Assembly (NCBI GenBank): GCA_947579605.1
Contig: OX388318.1
Span: 23,236,098 to 23,300,097, forward strand
Source of the DNA: Athripsodes cinereus
Taxonomy: Eukaryota; Arthropoda; Insecta; Trichoptera; Leptoceridae
DNA length: 64,000 nucleotides
Direction of reading: 5' to 3'
Below, in pieces: positions 35,222-45,484 of the stretch. Numbering within the stretch: position 1 is the stretch's first letter; each line of letters begins with the position of its first letter. The translations under genes were made by a program, and so were the position numbers. The notes under the pieces are model-generated. The model searched no databases and was not told the origin of the DNA. It saw nothing but the letters and a program-made list of their open reading frames with translations.

Positions 35222-35744
35222 TAGTGATGTGAGAAGAGAAAATTCTCCAGAGAAATTTCTCGAGAACGAGAAATTTCTCCGAGAATTTCTCCTCTGATGG
35301 AAGAGAAATTTCTCTCCATAATTCTTCTTAGTGGTATTATTACCTTTCGCCCAGTATACTTCGCAGCCAACCTGATTGATCCAAAACTTTGTGGGGCTGA
35401 TTAAGGCCCAAATCAGAGGTTATTAACACTTTTTTCCATGTAAGTACCTGCAATTTTTTTTAAACTTAAATATGGGCATGTGGGGCGTCAACCATCAAGA
35501 TTTTTTATCAGTTGTTAGCACTTTTTTCTATGTAGGTACTTAACATTTTTTTGTTTCCATAATTAATTGTAGCTATATTGGTGATAAATGGCCTCAACAT
35601 TTGTACATTGCTATTGATTGATTGAATAAAGTGTTTATTATTATTATACTGTTAAATAAAAAATAAAAAAAATTCTCGGAAAATTCTCTTGATTAATTTC
35701 TCGAATCTCTCGAATAATTATTTCTTGAGAATTCCACAACACTA
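35222..35744. mobile_element. hAT-like MITE with 8-bp target duplication
   Basis: The element starts TAGTGATGTGAG and ends CCACAACACTA (reading inward TAGTGTTGTGG). The 8-bp direct repeat TACGTACT flanks it at 35214-35221 and 35745-35752. An 8-bp duplication with short ends of this type fits the hAT superfamily. The first 110 bases are rich in GAGAAATTTCTC-type palindromes, and the right end repeats TTCTCGA motifs. 523 bp, no transposase. A second copy starts at 63747 and runs off the window. Confidence 0.8.
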
Positions 35745-36017
35745 TACGTACTCAGTTGTCTACCCCTTATGTAGGTAGGCTATGTATCTATATATCTAAG
35801 TACTCTTAATCGGTACTCTGTTAAGCTTGAAGACCGTTCCTGGTGAAGATTTAGTTGGCTGTTAAAAATAACAGTGAAAAACGTTTAACCATAAAAGATT
35901 AACCAAATTTAAGTCCTCATTATCTCCTAAAGAAGTAGTCTGGAGGTAACTTTAAATTTGCACTGATACCCTCAACTAAACATCCATCTCAAAATCAATA
36001 GTTTTAAGATAATGTGT

Positions 36018-36130
36018 TAAGTGCATTGTACATGTGTGTATCGTCACGTTGGTACCCATAATACAAGATTCATCTTAGTTTGGGACTAGCTCCATCTGTG
36101 TGAATTGTCTATGTATGTTATGTTATAAAA
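36018..36130 (+). mobile_element. SINE family B 3' fragment
   Basis: GTGCATTGTACATGTGTGTA, CGTCACGTTGGTACCCATAA and TTTGGGACTAGCTCCAT are followed by TATGTTATGTTA, the family's short tandem tail. The head is missing. Confidence 0.75.
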
Positions 36131-36134
36131 ACAA

Positions 36135-36660
36135 TGGATAAATCAAAACACTAAACTCAGAAGAATAGTAGGTACATTATTGAAACACTTTGATTGCAGT
36201 ATAAGGAAGCCTCTTAATACATTATTATTAATGGGAATTACTCAAATATTAAAAGCGAAAATCGGGTAGATAAAACTCAATTAACCAAATTTTGAGATGT
36301 CTAGTATTGAGCACACGATATCATTATCAATTTGTAAATATCTGCAATTTGTAATCAAATAATGTAATGTAATCTGCAATTCAGTAAAAGACGATGTATG
36401 AGAGTGTCTTTTATAGGCGCAATTTCACCTATTGAGTTTGATTTTATGTCACATGTCGCAATTCAAATTCAGCTGGTAGAAATAGCTTGTATAATATAAT
36501 ATGTGTACATAATTATGTGGGAGATATCATGATGTTGTGGATAGATAGAAATAATAGACTTTAAAGAACCTTCAGGTACTCAAACTCATAAGGAGGAACA
36601 TAGTGTCAAAGCAATCCAACTGCTAAAGTATGGAAAAACAGAATCGAAGTAAGTATAATT
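36135..36660. other. No feature recognised
   Basis: AT-rich sequence with no credible coding frame or repeat structure. Confidence 0.4.
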
Positions 36661-36661
36661 A

Positions 36662-37025
36662 AGGTAAAACATATTTATTCTTTCTCCACATCATCATTAG
36701 ATAATATTATTTTGTTAGCACTGTTATATTAGAACAGTGTTACAAAATTTTAATACCAAAAAGACTGTTTCTTATTAATTAGTTAGGAACTCTAAATTTA
36801 TTAAAAAAGAAAAGTATTTTTACTTATTTACTTGTGATTTTTGATTATTGCGTCTGTTTGTGTTTATTGTCTATTATACTGCTCGATTAACATGTAAAAG
36901 GCTCACGTCGTGTGTTGATAAGAATAAGTAAACAAAATAAATAAAACAAAAAAAAATATATTAGGACGATATGCAGTGGCGAAATTATCACAATCAAGTG
37001 ATTTCTTCCTGTAACCATATATTTC
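36662..37025 (+). repeat. GCACATCATCAT 3'-end repeat, copy 3, interrupted
   Basis: The left edge ATTCTTTCTCCACATCATCA and TTGTTAGCACTGTTATA match copies 1 and 2. The right edge GGACGATATGCAGTGGCGAA and AAGTGATTTCTTCC resumes at about 36962. About 200 bp between them is unrelated and interrupts the block. Confidence 0.65.
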
Positions 37026-37029
37026 ATTT

Positions 37030-37795
37030 GTAATGATCCTGGGTAGAGCCTTGCGTTTAAGTTAGAAAATATTGTAATACAGCGATATATTCGCTCACTC
37101 TACATAAAATTATAGCTATAATAATTCATATTATTCTAAAAAAATAATTATTAAGTAATATATTCTTAACTTAATTAAGCATACCTATAACTTCTGATCA
37201 GCTGTTCCTGACTTTTCAGATCACACATATACCAATCACTGTTATTCCTATAATCAAAATATCAAGTACCCATTATCCAGTAACACTGGTGTAAGGCATA
37301 CACCTACTGCTATAGAGGTAGGTATACTTACATATACATACCTACATAATAACATGTAGAAAGATACATACATGTATGTAAAAAATTGTTTGTACTTTTT
37401 AAAAACTGTAAAAGGCGAAAGCCGTTTATTGCAATAATAAATAAATAAATAAATAAATAAATATATGTATGTACATATTATATATGTTGTATGTAATGTG
37501 TCTGGTCGGGATATAATGAGAGCGCTAATTAGGGTCTCTGAGACCTGCTTACAGCACTGTATGGGGTGTGTAGGGTGCAGGACGCCACAGGGTTGATGTG
37601 ACGACGATATTAGTATGAGGGGGTGTGGTTTAGTACAGTAATAATAATTATAATTATTATTAAATTACGAGATTGTGTAATATGTATTTTTTTAAGTACA
37701 AGTGACACAAACAGCTGAAATTAGTAGTTATGTTCGATTAGTTGTTGTTATTTCATTTAATCCCAATTTTTAAATATAATTATTACAATTAAAAT
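37030..37795. other. No gene recognised
   Basis: A (TAAA)n run lies at 37438-37462. Nothing else is recognisable on either strand. Confidence 0.4.
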
Positions 37796-37799
37796 ATTC

Positions 37800-37910
37800 C
37801 CAATTTTGTATGTTGGCACGAAGAAGACAGCATGCACGTTTATCATATGCAGCTGGTCTGCTGGCTACCCCACTTGTGGGATATGCCGTGATGGTATAGA
37901 TAGATAGATA
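37800..37910 (+). mobile_element. Short element family C, 3' part
   Basis: GGCACGAAGAAGACAGCATG, TGCAGCTGGTCTGCTGGC, TACCCCACTTGTGGGATA and GCCGTGATGGTATAG are present, then a (ATAG)n tail. The 3' terminal 35 bp align well with the RTE LINE 3' end. Confidence 0.8.
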
Positions 37911-37984
37911 TAAAAGTGGTTTATGTGTTTTTTTTATAGTTTGCATTGCATTATGTATATTAATTATTTTTATTCATTCATTCA

Positions 37985-38205
37985 TTCATACTATCATGGA
38001 ATTTTCCCACAAGAGAGGTAGCTACCGGACTAACTGTATGTAATAACATGCAAATCGCTTTCTTCGTGCCAATATAACCCAAAATATTGAAAATGAATGG
38101 TATCTATCCCTCATCGCAGAATTGACTATATGTTTAATGTCTTATGCTGAATGATTTATGAGTACCTATACAGGACACTCGAAAACTTACAGAAAGGAGT
38201 GGGAC
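37985..38205 (-). mobile_element. Short element family C, near full length
   Basis: The minus strand starts CCACTCCTTTCTGTAAGTTT and TCGAGTGTCCTGT, continues through GCGATGAGGGATAGATACCA and GGCACGAAGAAAGCGATTTG, and ends near CATGATAGTATGAATGAATG with a variant (TGAA)n tail. About 220 bp. Confidence 0.7.
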
Positions 38206-38219
38206 ACATAATATTATAT

Positions 38220-38920
38220 TCGTTCAATAACAAATAAATAAAATCCTCAAAAAAAATTGTCAAGAAGAATTAAGTAGACAAATTTTATTTAAATTTTATT
38301 TTAAATATTTCTATAGTAAAGTAAACAAATTTACTTTCACAAAGACGTTAAATTTATTAGTAGATATGTTCATAGGAATAATAGATAATATTTCTATATT
38401 ATATTATACCGAAGCCATGGAAGTATGTAGAGACGCTATAAACCTACATTCGTGACCAGAACACAACGGAAATGTTCAGGCAGGCTTTAAAATTGGAAAT
38501 ACTTTTCATACAAAGGCAGTATTATTGCATCTAAACGGCCTATTGTCATACACATTATTACAACAATTTAAACGATAAAAGTTTGTCCATTGAAAAGTTT
38601 CTGAATTTGAAAGTAATTTGTATTCATTATGTAGGCCTGGTGTTTCCAATACGTATAGCAGAATGATGTTGGGTATTTATTCAGGACAAAGACAGGTTCT
38701 AAATTTGAATAATAAAGATTAGGAATACACCATTTATTTTTATTGGTTGAAACACTGATGATTTTATTGCGAATTTTAAGAACTTTTTTAAAATTATATG
38801 CTTTTACCTTAGTACAAATAAGAAGAATAATATTTAAATCTTTGACAGCGGTTGGTTGAAAGCCAAATTTGGTCAATGTTGTTGTACATGTGGTTGAAAC
38901 GAGGACCCTCAAAATAAGTA
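38220..38920. other. No gene recognised
   Basis: A 118-codon minus-strand frame (38568-38924) shows no recognisable domain. Its composition looks AT-driven and I do not accept it as a gene. Confidence 0.4.
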
Positions 38921-38924
38921 ACAT

Positions 38925-39030
38925 GAGCCGACTGGATGCATTCGAGACGTGGATGCATCAAAAAATGTTTCGAATATCCTAGACAGGCATGATTAGTAAT
39001 TTCGATATAATTGACCGAAGAAAAGTATGT
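38925..39030 (+). pseudogene. LINE relic (second RTE-like lineage)
   Basis: RLDAFETWMHQKMFRIS followed by a stop and ISNFDIID correspond to the C-terminal part of the LINE type seen at 30200-30390. Short and broken. Confidence 0.6.
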
Positions 39031-39109
39031 TGGAAGTCCATTTCAAGATGAATGTTTTTATATAAATAAAGAGTTTTCAGGTTTCAAGTTGTTTGTGAGC
39101 TGAAAGGAA

Positions 39110-39405
39110 AATCATCATCGGTCTGATGGGATATCGATCAGCCTATCAACGAGCTAACTGGATTGGCCACAACATCAAGCACCCAGGACTGCTCATCGCA
39201 ATCGCAGAGGGTAGGACCGCAAGGCACAAATGGCAGAGGCCGACCAAGAGACGCTTATATGGACCAACTGAAGAGGGACATGAACTGTGGCTCATATACG
39301 GAGAGCTGAAAAGACTGGCTAAGAAAAGGGAGAAATGGAGAAGAAATTTAAAACTCGTTGCAGACCAATCCAATGGATTGTATTGTAACTCATTATATAT
39401 CTTTG
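39110..39405 (+). pseudogene. LINE C-terminal relic (third lineage)
   Basis: The frame encodes ANWIGHNIKHPGLLIAIAEG, then RPTKRRLYG and LKRLAKKREKWRRN. The pattern W.GH..RH..L...EGR...........R.......W is the usual C-terminal tail of RTE-like LINEs. It lacks the reverse transcriptase and is fused to unrelated AT-rich sequence after about 39370. Confidence 0.65.
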
Positions 39406-39439
39406 TGAACAATAATTTTATCAGCAATAAAATAAATAA

Positions 39440-39925
39440 AAAAATAAATGCCGCTTGTTCAATGCGTGCATCATCCCAATCCTTCTATATGGCTGTGAGT
39501 CTTGGCACTTAACTAAGGCTCAAGAGCGGAAGATACTCAGCTTTGAAAACAAGTGTCTTAGAAGGATTTTGGATGTCAAATGGTATGAACATATTACAAA
39601 TTAATGATGCTGTGCGCCGGCGCACCCAGCAGAGACCTGTAATCTCCGTAATACTTACAGGAGAGACGATGGTCCTGGCTGGGACATTTTTTGAGAATAC
39701 CTAATGATGGTTGGCCAAAAAGAGCACTGTTCTTCCGTCCGCAGGGGTTCCGTCGGCCCGGGCGTCCCTCTTTCACAATACACCGTTCCTATGACAACGA
39801 TATCAGAGCGCAAGGAATGTCGTGGAAAGAGGTGACGCAATTGGCACAGAGACGCTCTGAATGGAGGAGGCTGGTTTCTGCCCTGTGCTCCCGAGAGGAG
39901 CATTGAGGGCGATGATGATGAAAAT
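39440..39925 (+). pseudogene. LINE C-terminal half-domain, broken
   Basis: The first part (about 39440-39602) reads CIIPILLYGCESWHLTKAQE and LSFENKCLRRILDVKWYEH, ending in a stop. After frame changes, a second frame (39691-39906) reads LRIPNDGWPKRALF, GRPSFTIHRSYDND, SWKEVTQLAQRRSEWRRLVS and ends SREEH. Together they resemble the region after the reverse transcriptase in RTE-like LINEs. A (GAT)n stretch and AATAAATAAA follow at 39910-39932. Short remnants of the same end lie near 18.2 and 18.6 kb. Confidence 0.7.
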
Positions 39926-39934
39926 AAATAAACT

Positions 39935-40385
39935 TGCCTCTGTAAATTGAATTGTATATAACTGATATTTTTGAATTTGATGATAACTTTGAATTGATCT
40001 AGAATATTGTAAGCAATGTACACAGTGAGTAATAAAATAAATACAGACATAATATTATGTATTATGTAGATGCCATATTCAGAATAGAATTACAGTTCTG
40101 TTGCACATTTCCCGATGAAAAGTTTTGTATTGCTTTGAATGGTAGGTGCATACAACTGTTGGTTTCTAAGTTAGTTGGTTTGGTATTGAATGTACATATG
40201 TAGTTTGGTTTAGTTTATTCTAGTTTGCTTCAAACCTATATATTATTTATATTTATAATGTACATCGTAACCAGAAATAAAATTTCAACACTCAGTAATA
40301 TGTTATTATTACATAAAATCAGATGTGCGAGGCTTAGTGTGCAATTTGTCAACACCTCTTTCCTGTTGGGTGTCCTGTAAAAAAC
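39935..40385. other. No feature recognised
   Basis: AT-rich sequence with no credible coding frame. Confidence 0.4.
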
Positions 40386-40387
40386 AG

Positions 40388-40521
40388 CCCCCCTAGACAA
40401 ACACGCACTTGACGATCGACTACAAACGAATTTTCGTTTGTAGTCGATCGTACACGTACATAGGTAGATTGTCAAAAAGTTCGCCAGTAGTCGATCGCCA
40501 AGTACGGTTTGTCTACGGCCC
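40388..40521. mobile_element. MITE family D, copy 1
   Basis: The ends CCCTAGACAAACACGCACTT and GGTTTGTCTACGG are imperfect inverted copies, followed inward by CGATCGACTA on both sides. An internal palindrome lies at about 40418-40452 (ACGAAAATTCG-type). A second copy with the same ends is at 50221-50368. 134 bp, non-coding. Confidence 0.75.
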
Positions 40522-40604
40522 CAGATATCAAAACTCGTATTATAAACTTATAATAAAACCTATGTAAGTCCGAGTAGGTACGTACATAGGTATGTAGTCT
40601 GAAG

Positions 40605-40760
40605 GCTTCATGCACATGAGGTTGGCGGTTATTCGGTCCCAGGCGTCGACAAACTCCTCTTTCACGTCACAAGCTCTTAGCTTACTGTAAAATGTGTATA
40701 AGGTTGTATTTGGGTTTATAAGAAAAAAAAACAGATAAGTAGGTACATCTTTAAAAAAAA
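40605..40760 (+). mobile_element. SINE family A copy
   Basis: A tRNA-like head with the diverged B-box GGTCCCAGGCG, then GACAAACTCCTCTTTCACG, GCTTACTGTAAAATG and GTATTTGGGTTTATAAG, plus A-rich tails. The two adjacent A-runs suggest local rearrangement. Confidence 0.7.
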
Positions 40761-40973
40761 TATACGGTATCTATTCTAAACGCTATTTGAGTCCGACAAT
40801 CCTTAAGTATCATTCGAAAAATACATATTGGGTTTACTGGCTACTTCAGCTGCGTCATTATTATTCTTTACTTCCTTCACATGAATTGTGTAACTATTCT
40901 AAACTTCTTTCATTCAAAACCAATACAATGTGAATCATATAAGCATCTTAGTTTCATATACCAACTGAAAATA

Positions 40974-41190
40974 ATTACAAATATCAATATTAATAAACAC
41001 AGTTAATTTTTCACTATTTTTTTATAAAACGCTTTCGTCAAACGCTCAGTTTGACATTATCAAGAGGACTGATTGGAAAAAATAAATATAAATCTAAGTT
41101 AAGAAGGAGGAGCAGATGACGAAAGCGTTCGAGTTTTATAAAAAAAATAGTGAAAAATTAACTGTGTTTATTAATATTGATATTTGTAAT
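40974..41190. mobile_element. MITE-like palindrome with about 70-bp arms
   Basis: The left arm (ATTACAAATATCAATATTAA, CACAGTTAATTTTTCACTAT, AAACGCTTTCGTC) is mirrored by the right arm ending at 41190 (ATATTGATATTTGTAAT). The spacer is about 75 bp. Non-coding. A trace of the same arm (AAAACACAGTTAATATTTCAC) lies near 63677. Confidence 0.8.
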
Positions 41191-41194
41191 CATG

Positions 41195-41550
41195 AATTTT
41201 CACTCTGTCAATGTACAAACATTAGAATTACTGAAAATAATTATTAGTTTTGTACAATACCAATAAAATTATATACTAACATATCCATCTTGTAAAAGTC
41301 GATAACTATTAAAACATGTCATGATTCGTAGGTATTTCTCGTATATGTTCGTAGCCAGCAAACCAAGGGTGAGACAAGAATTTTGTCAGCAACTTCGTAT
41401 TTTTTTATTATACATACATAATTACATATAAAGTGAGGTCTAAAGAGAAAAAGTAGATAAATAATTATTTATATGTAATTTTAGTAAATAGTTTTCACAA
41501 GTTTTCCAAATAACGATTTCATCGTTTTTGTACAACTATTTTAGATTTAT
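41195..41550. other. No feature recognised
   Basis: AT-rich sequence with no credible coding frame. Confidence 0.4.
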
Positions 41551-41554
41551 TCAT

Positions 41555-41720
41555 TGTGTCGGTGTTAAGGTAGTAGAATTCTATAGCGAAATAAATAAAA
41601 CAATAGTTTTATTCTACTATTCAATTTATTTACGAAAAACTGACAATGTCCTAACAAAACGAAAGACGTCTCTCTCGTAAATAAATCGAATAGTAGAATA
41701 AAACATTTTTTTTAATAAAA
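41555..41720 (+). repeat. Dispersed repeat shared with 12.48-12.65 kb
   Basis: GTGTCGGTGTTAAGGTAGTA, ACGAAAGACGTCTCTCTCGT and AGTAGAATAAAACATTT match the minus strand of 12475-12650. It lies immediately upstream of the LINE at 41765. Confidence 0.5.
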
Positions 41721-41764
41721 CATTTCATTTAACAATTTTAGAAGAAAAAAAAAATAATCTGACT

Positions 41765-44198
41765 GCATAAAATTGTAAGGAGACATCCTTATGATGTGAA
41801 TCTTAGAGATAGGTACAGAAAATATCGTAATATGCTAACGCAGTTAATAAGAAAGGCTAAGATTGAATATTATTCTGGTAGGGTGGCCCATGCTGAGGGT
41901 AACGTCAAGCAGGTTTGGAAATCTATAAATGAAATCATTAATGGAAAAAAGGAAAAAACTGAGATCAAAAAGATTAATGTGAATGGAAGGACAATAGAAT
42001 ATAGAGAAAATCCAGTTGAGATGGCCAAGTGTTTCAATGATTTTTTTGCAGATGTGGGTAAAAATCTGGCTCTACAGATAGATCCAAATTATACGTGTGA
42101 AGAGATGGAACCTGACTCTCTTAATGAGCCTGGGTTTAGTATGTTTCAGCCGATAAACTCCGAGATAGTATCAGGGATCATTAAAAATATGAGGGGTGGG
42201 TCTACTCCGGGCTATGATAGAATATCTGTGAATATACTAAAGCATAATTCTTCGTCTTTGTCGGGGCCAATAGCGCACATAGTCAATGTCAGCTTGAATA
42301 ATGGTGTTTTTCCGGAGGTATATAAAGTAGGATTGGTAACACCAATACATAAATCCGGAGATGCATCCAATATGTCTAATTATAGGCCTATAACCCTGAC
42401 ATCAAATGTCTCAAAAATTTTTGAAAAGATAGTGAAGAAACAACTCATAGATTTTATTAAAATGGAGGGATTGTTAGCCTCAAATCAATTTGGCTTTAGG
42501 GAGGGTGTTGGTACGGATGATGCTATATCTAGGCTAACTTCTGTAGTGTACAGAGCACTGGATACCGGTGAGAAGTGTTTGGGTGTCTTTATAGACCTAA
42601 GAAAGGCATTCGACAGCGTCAGTCATGTCGGCCTCTTGAACAAATTGAATGGGATTGGCATATGTGGTAGTGTTAGGAGATGGTTCCGAAGTTTTGTCCA
42701 GAATAGAACACAGCATGTGCGGATAAATACAACAATTGGTCCCAAAAGGGTTACACAATTCGGAATACCTCAGGGCACGGTACTTGGACCTATCTTGTTC
42801 ATTATTTACGTGAACGAAATATTTTCCCTGGCGATTATGTCTACTATACTCTCCTTTGCCGACGACACGGCTATGATCGTGAGGGGAGAAACATGGGAGG
42901 AGGTGTTTAAAAGGACGAATATAGAAATAGCCATTCTTAAGGATTGGTTTGATAAAAACCTGCTGTCTTTGAATGCTGAAAAGACAAATTATATTGTTTT
43001 CTCACTTTATAATAGAGGACTTCCAGTGTTGCATGATATAGCAGTGCACGATAAGAATTGTTCGGGATCTTCGGGTGACATTGTAGCTTGTGCCTGTCCT
43101 TTGATTTCTCGGGTGGATAGTGTTAGATATTTGGGGATTACGATTGACTCTGGGGTAAGATGGAAAAATCATATAACTACAACAGTAGAAAGATTGAGGA
43201 AAATCTTTTATATTTTCTATAGAATCAGGGATGTGCTTGAAATGAAATTACTCAGATCGACCTATTTTGCACTGGTTCAGTCAATACTGCAGTATGGGAT
43301 AGTTGGCTGGGGAGGTACTTATAAAACGACACTCAAATCAGTAAACGTAGTACAGCGCATGATAATTAAAATTATACTGAAAAAGCCCTTTGACTATCCC
43401 ACAATCGATGTATTCAACGACTTCCCGGTGCATACGATTGACAAACTGTTTAGGAGAGCAGCACTTTATCAGATTCATAAGGACTATTTTATCCACGGAT
43501 ATAACCCTGAAGATGTCGTGATTCCGAGTGAGAGATCACGAAGAGAGACAACATTGATTAGGGTCCCCAGAAAAGGTACGACTACCGGTCAGCATCACTA
43601 CGAATTCTTGGGTGTTGGGTGGTATAATTCCCTATACTCTAGGTATAAACATGACATCCATGCTGAACCAATAACTGTCAAAAACCTTATTAAAAAATAC
43701 CTAAAAGAGATATGAGTATTTTTTTATTTTTACTATGTATATAAGATGTATGCGTGAGGGTGTATATGTGTGTGTGAATGCAATGGTGTGTATAGAGAGT
43801 AGTATGCTTGCATTGTGTGTGTGAACGCCTTATCTTGATTGCCTGATACCTCTTGGGGCCATCATTGGGCTGGTTCGGGTTAAATATTGATCATATTATT
43901 ATTTTATTTTTATTTTTTGTGTGTATTTATGTGTTTTTTCTTTTTTTTTTATTATCTTGTCACATATCTTATAGGTGTGACTGATTGGGTATATATGAAT
44001 TGTTTCTACCCTAAGATATAGGGTTGAGATAAAACAGAATATGTTTATATGTATGTAGTTTACTCCTCCCCAAAACACGAGCTATGCTCAAATTGGGGAG
44101 TACTTGAATTTATTACTTTGCCTTATGTTATTGTTTTGTTTTATTGCATGTATTTTCTTTTTTGATTAATAAAAAATATTTGAATTTGAATTTGAATT
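41765..44198 (+). mobile_element. 5'-truncated LINE with TTGAAT-repeat tail
   Basis: The element holds a long reverse transcriptase frame, a 3' UTR of about 450 bp with GT-rich runs, and a terminal tail ATTTGAATTTGAATTTGAAT ending at about 44198. The frame is open back to about 41770 without an endonuclease, so the 5' end is missing. The FADD-type catalytic box and GIPQGTVLGP fit the large Jockey/CR1/L2-like assemblage; the clade is not certain. No target duplication was recognised. Confidence 0.8.
41796..43715 (+). CDS. LINE reverse transcriptase, 639 codons, endonuclease missing
   Basis: The frame is uninterrupted to a TGA. Its reverse transcriptase motifs, in order, are PIHKSGDASNMSNYRPITLT, QFGFREGVGTDDA, FIDLRKAFDSV with the first catalytic Asp at residue 267, GIPQGTVLGP at 323-332, and FADD at 354-357 (Asp356, Asp357), followed by LSLNAEKTNYIVF and YLGITID. 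The C-terminus has the usual Y......V..G...W. There is no credible start: GTG and ATG codons near 41796 are internal to the original protein, and translation is open upstream to the truncation. Lack of the N-terminal endonuclease means it cannot retrotranspose by itself. The absence of stops in 1.9 kb suggests a recent insertion. Confidence 0.85.
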   Translation: MNLRDRYRKYRNMLTQLIRKAKIEYYSGRVAHAEGNVKQVWKSINEIINGKKEKTEIKKINVNGRTIEYRENPVEMAKCFNDFFADVGKNLALQIDPNYTCEEMEPDSLNEPGFSMFQPINSEIVSGIIKNMRGGSTPGYDRISVNILKHNSSSLSGPIAHIVNVSLNNGVFPEVYKVGLVTPIHKSGDASNMSNYRPITLTSNVSKIFEKIVKKQLIDFIKMEGLLASNQFGFREGVGTDDAISRLTSVVYRALDTGEKCLGVFIDLRKAFDSVSHVGLLNKLNGIGICGSVRRWFRSFVQNRTQHVRINTTIGPKRVTQFGIPQGTVLGPILFIIYVNEIFSLAIMSTILSFADDTAMIVRGETWEEVFKRTNIEIAILKDWFDKNLLSLNAEKTNYIVFSLYNRGLPVLHDIAVHDKNCSGSSGDIVACACPLISRVDSVRYLGITIDSGVRWKNHITTTVERLRKIFYIFYRIRDVLEMKLLRSTYFALVQSILQYGIVGWGGTYKTTLKSVNVVQRMIIKIILKKPFDYPTIDVFNDFPVHTIDKLFRRAALYQIHKDYFIHGYNPEDVVIPSERSRRETTLIRVPRKGTTTGQHHYEFLGVGWYNSLYSRYKHDIHAEPITVKNLIKKYLKEI

Positions 44199-44204
44199 CT
44201 TCTT

Positions 44205-44494
44205 CTTCCTGTGCCATGTCAGGTCCCCCCGACGTTGGCGATCACTCCGGCGAAAATCTCCCTGTCCTGCTGTACTGCTCTGAACAGGTCATCCACTGTC
44301 CGGATTCCGGTCCACTCCCTAATGTTGCGCAGCCAGGACATCTGCTTTCTGCCAACTCCCCGTCTCCCCTCTATCTTGCCCTCCAATATAAGGCGGAGGA
44401 GACGATACTTCTCCCCACGCAGCACGTGACCCAAATATGAGACCTTCCTCACTTTGACAATCGACAACATCTCTCTCCTTCTAGGGAGGGGCAA
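44205..44494 (-). pseudogene. LINE C-terminal relic meeting the other LINE tail to tail
   Basis: The minus strand encodes KVRKVSYLGHVLRGEKYRLL, LEGKIEGRRGVGRKQMSWL and FRAVQQDREIFAGVIANV, ending GGT and a stop at 44219. YLGHVLRG.KY.LL.LILEGKIEG is a familiar C-terminal pattern of RTE-like/Jockey-like LINE proteins. Its 3' tail (GAAGAA on the minus strand) abuts the TTGAAT tail of the plus-strand LINE, so the two elements are inserted tail to tail. Confidence 0.7.
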
Positions 44495-44514
44495 CTTCCC
44501 ACTTCAATGCTGAT

Positions 44515-45290
44515 TTTTCCATACTTTCCCCACACTACAGTATTAATTTTGTCTATTTTCCTACTATTTTCAAGATTCTGAGAGGTAGGGCAACTTTTTT
44601 TTTAATTTTGGTTCCCCCTGGGAACGCCCACACAGCAAATTCATAATGCAGTTGTTTGACCAACTGAACTTTTTATAAAAAAAACATTGAGAATGGTTAA
44701 ATATTTAGGTATTTTATAACGTAAACAACTATCCTGTAAATTTCAATAATTATCATTTAGTTATTGGAGTTATAAAAATTGCAAATAGAGCCATTTACAT
44801 TTTATTATTATTCGTGTATGGTAAAACTACAACACAGCAAGTCGAGTATGTTATGGAATAGAACATAGTATAAAAGTACACAGACATGTATGTATTGTAT
44901 ATAATAATAATAAGTAAATTGCAAAGTTATTTCAACAGAATATTTCCATTTTAACACATTCGGCACGTAGCAAGTAGAATCTACAGTGGCGGAACTAGAT
45001 ATTTTGCATTGGCCATGAATTATTTGAAATAATTTAGTTTTGTATAAAAATTCTGAGCACATGTTTTTTATTTATAAAATCATGTGTCACTCACTTTGCT
45101 ATAACCACGAATGAATGTACTTACATATTTTTTTCATGTTTCTATTTTCGATAAATTTGCAACGTCATAATAATCTTCCTACACTTTACGGCATTGTTGC
45201 GATGCTACCGTAGATCACCATTGCAAGAAAGGACACTGTGACGTCACAGATCCTGTGATCAGTTACGTCGCGCTTTGATTACCGTAAAAT
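44515..45290. other. No feature recognised
   Basis: AT-rich sequence. A GTGACGTCACAGATCC stretch near 45238 is reminiscent of motifs inside the 9.8-kb element but is too short to call. Confidence 0.4.
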
Positions 45291-45296
45291 GATCGT

Positions 45297-45480
45297 GTTT
45301 TTTTTTTTTTTTAAAAAGATATATCTGGGTTTTGTGATAAACCCAAATACAACTTTATACACCTTCCACAGTAAGCTAAAAGCTTGTGTCGTGAAAGGGG
45401 AGTTTGCCGGCACCTGGGATCGAACCGCGGACCCCTTGTTCAAGAAGCCGAGGCTCTACCTCCAGGCTACCGACGAACTC
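45297..45480 (-). mobile_element. SINE family A, best full-length copy
   Basis: Read on the minus strand: a tRNA-like head GAGTTCGTCGGTAGCCTGG with an A-box-like TAGCCTGGAGG, the B-box GGTTCGATCCC (45416-45426), the body GGTGCCGGCAAACTCCCCTT, GCTTACTGTGGAAGGTG and AAACCCAGATATATCTTT, then a poly(A) tail (poly(T) at 45297-45312). About 184 bp. Confidence 0.85.
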
Positions 45481-45484
45481 TATT

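Noticed and set aside
38568..38924. A 118-codon minus-strand frame
   Set aside because: No recognisable domain, AT-driven composition and no flanking signals. It lies between LINE relics.
45410..45480. tRNA-like sequence with A-box and B-box (also at 16.1, 27.0, 34.2 and 50.9 kb)
   Set aside because: The same block recurs with fixed downstream bodies and A-rich or short tandem tails, so these are SINE heads, not functional tRNA genes.
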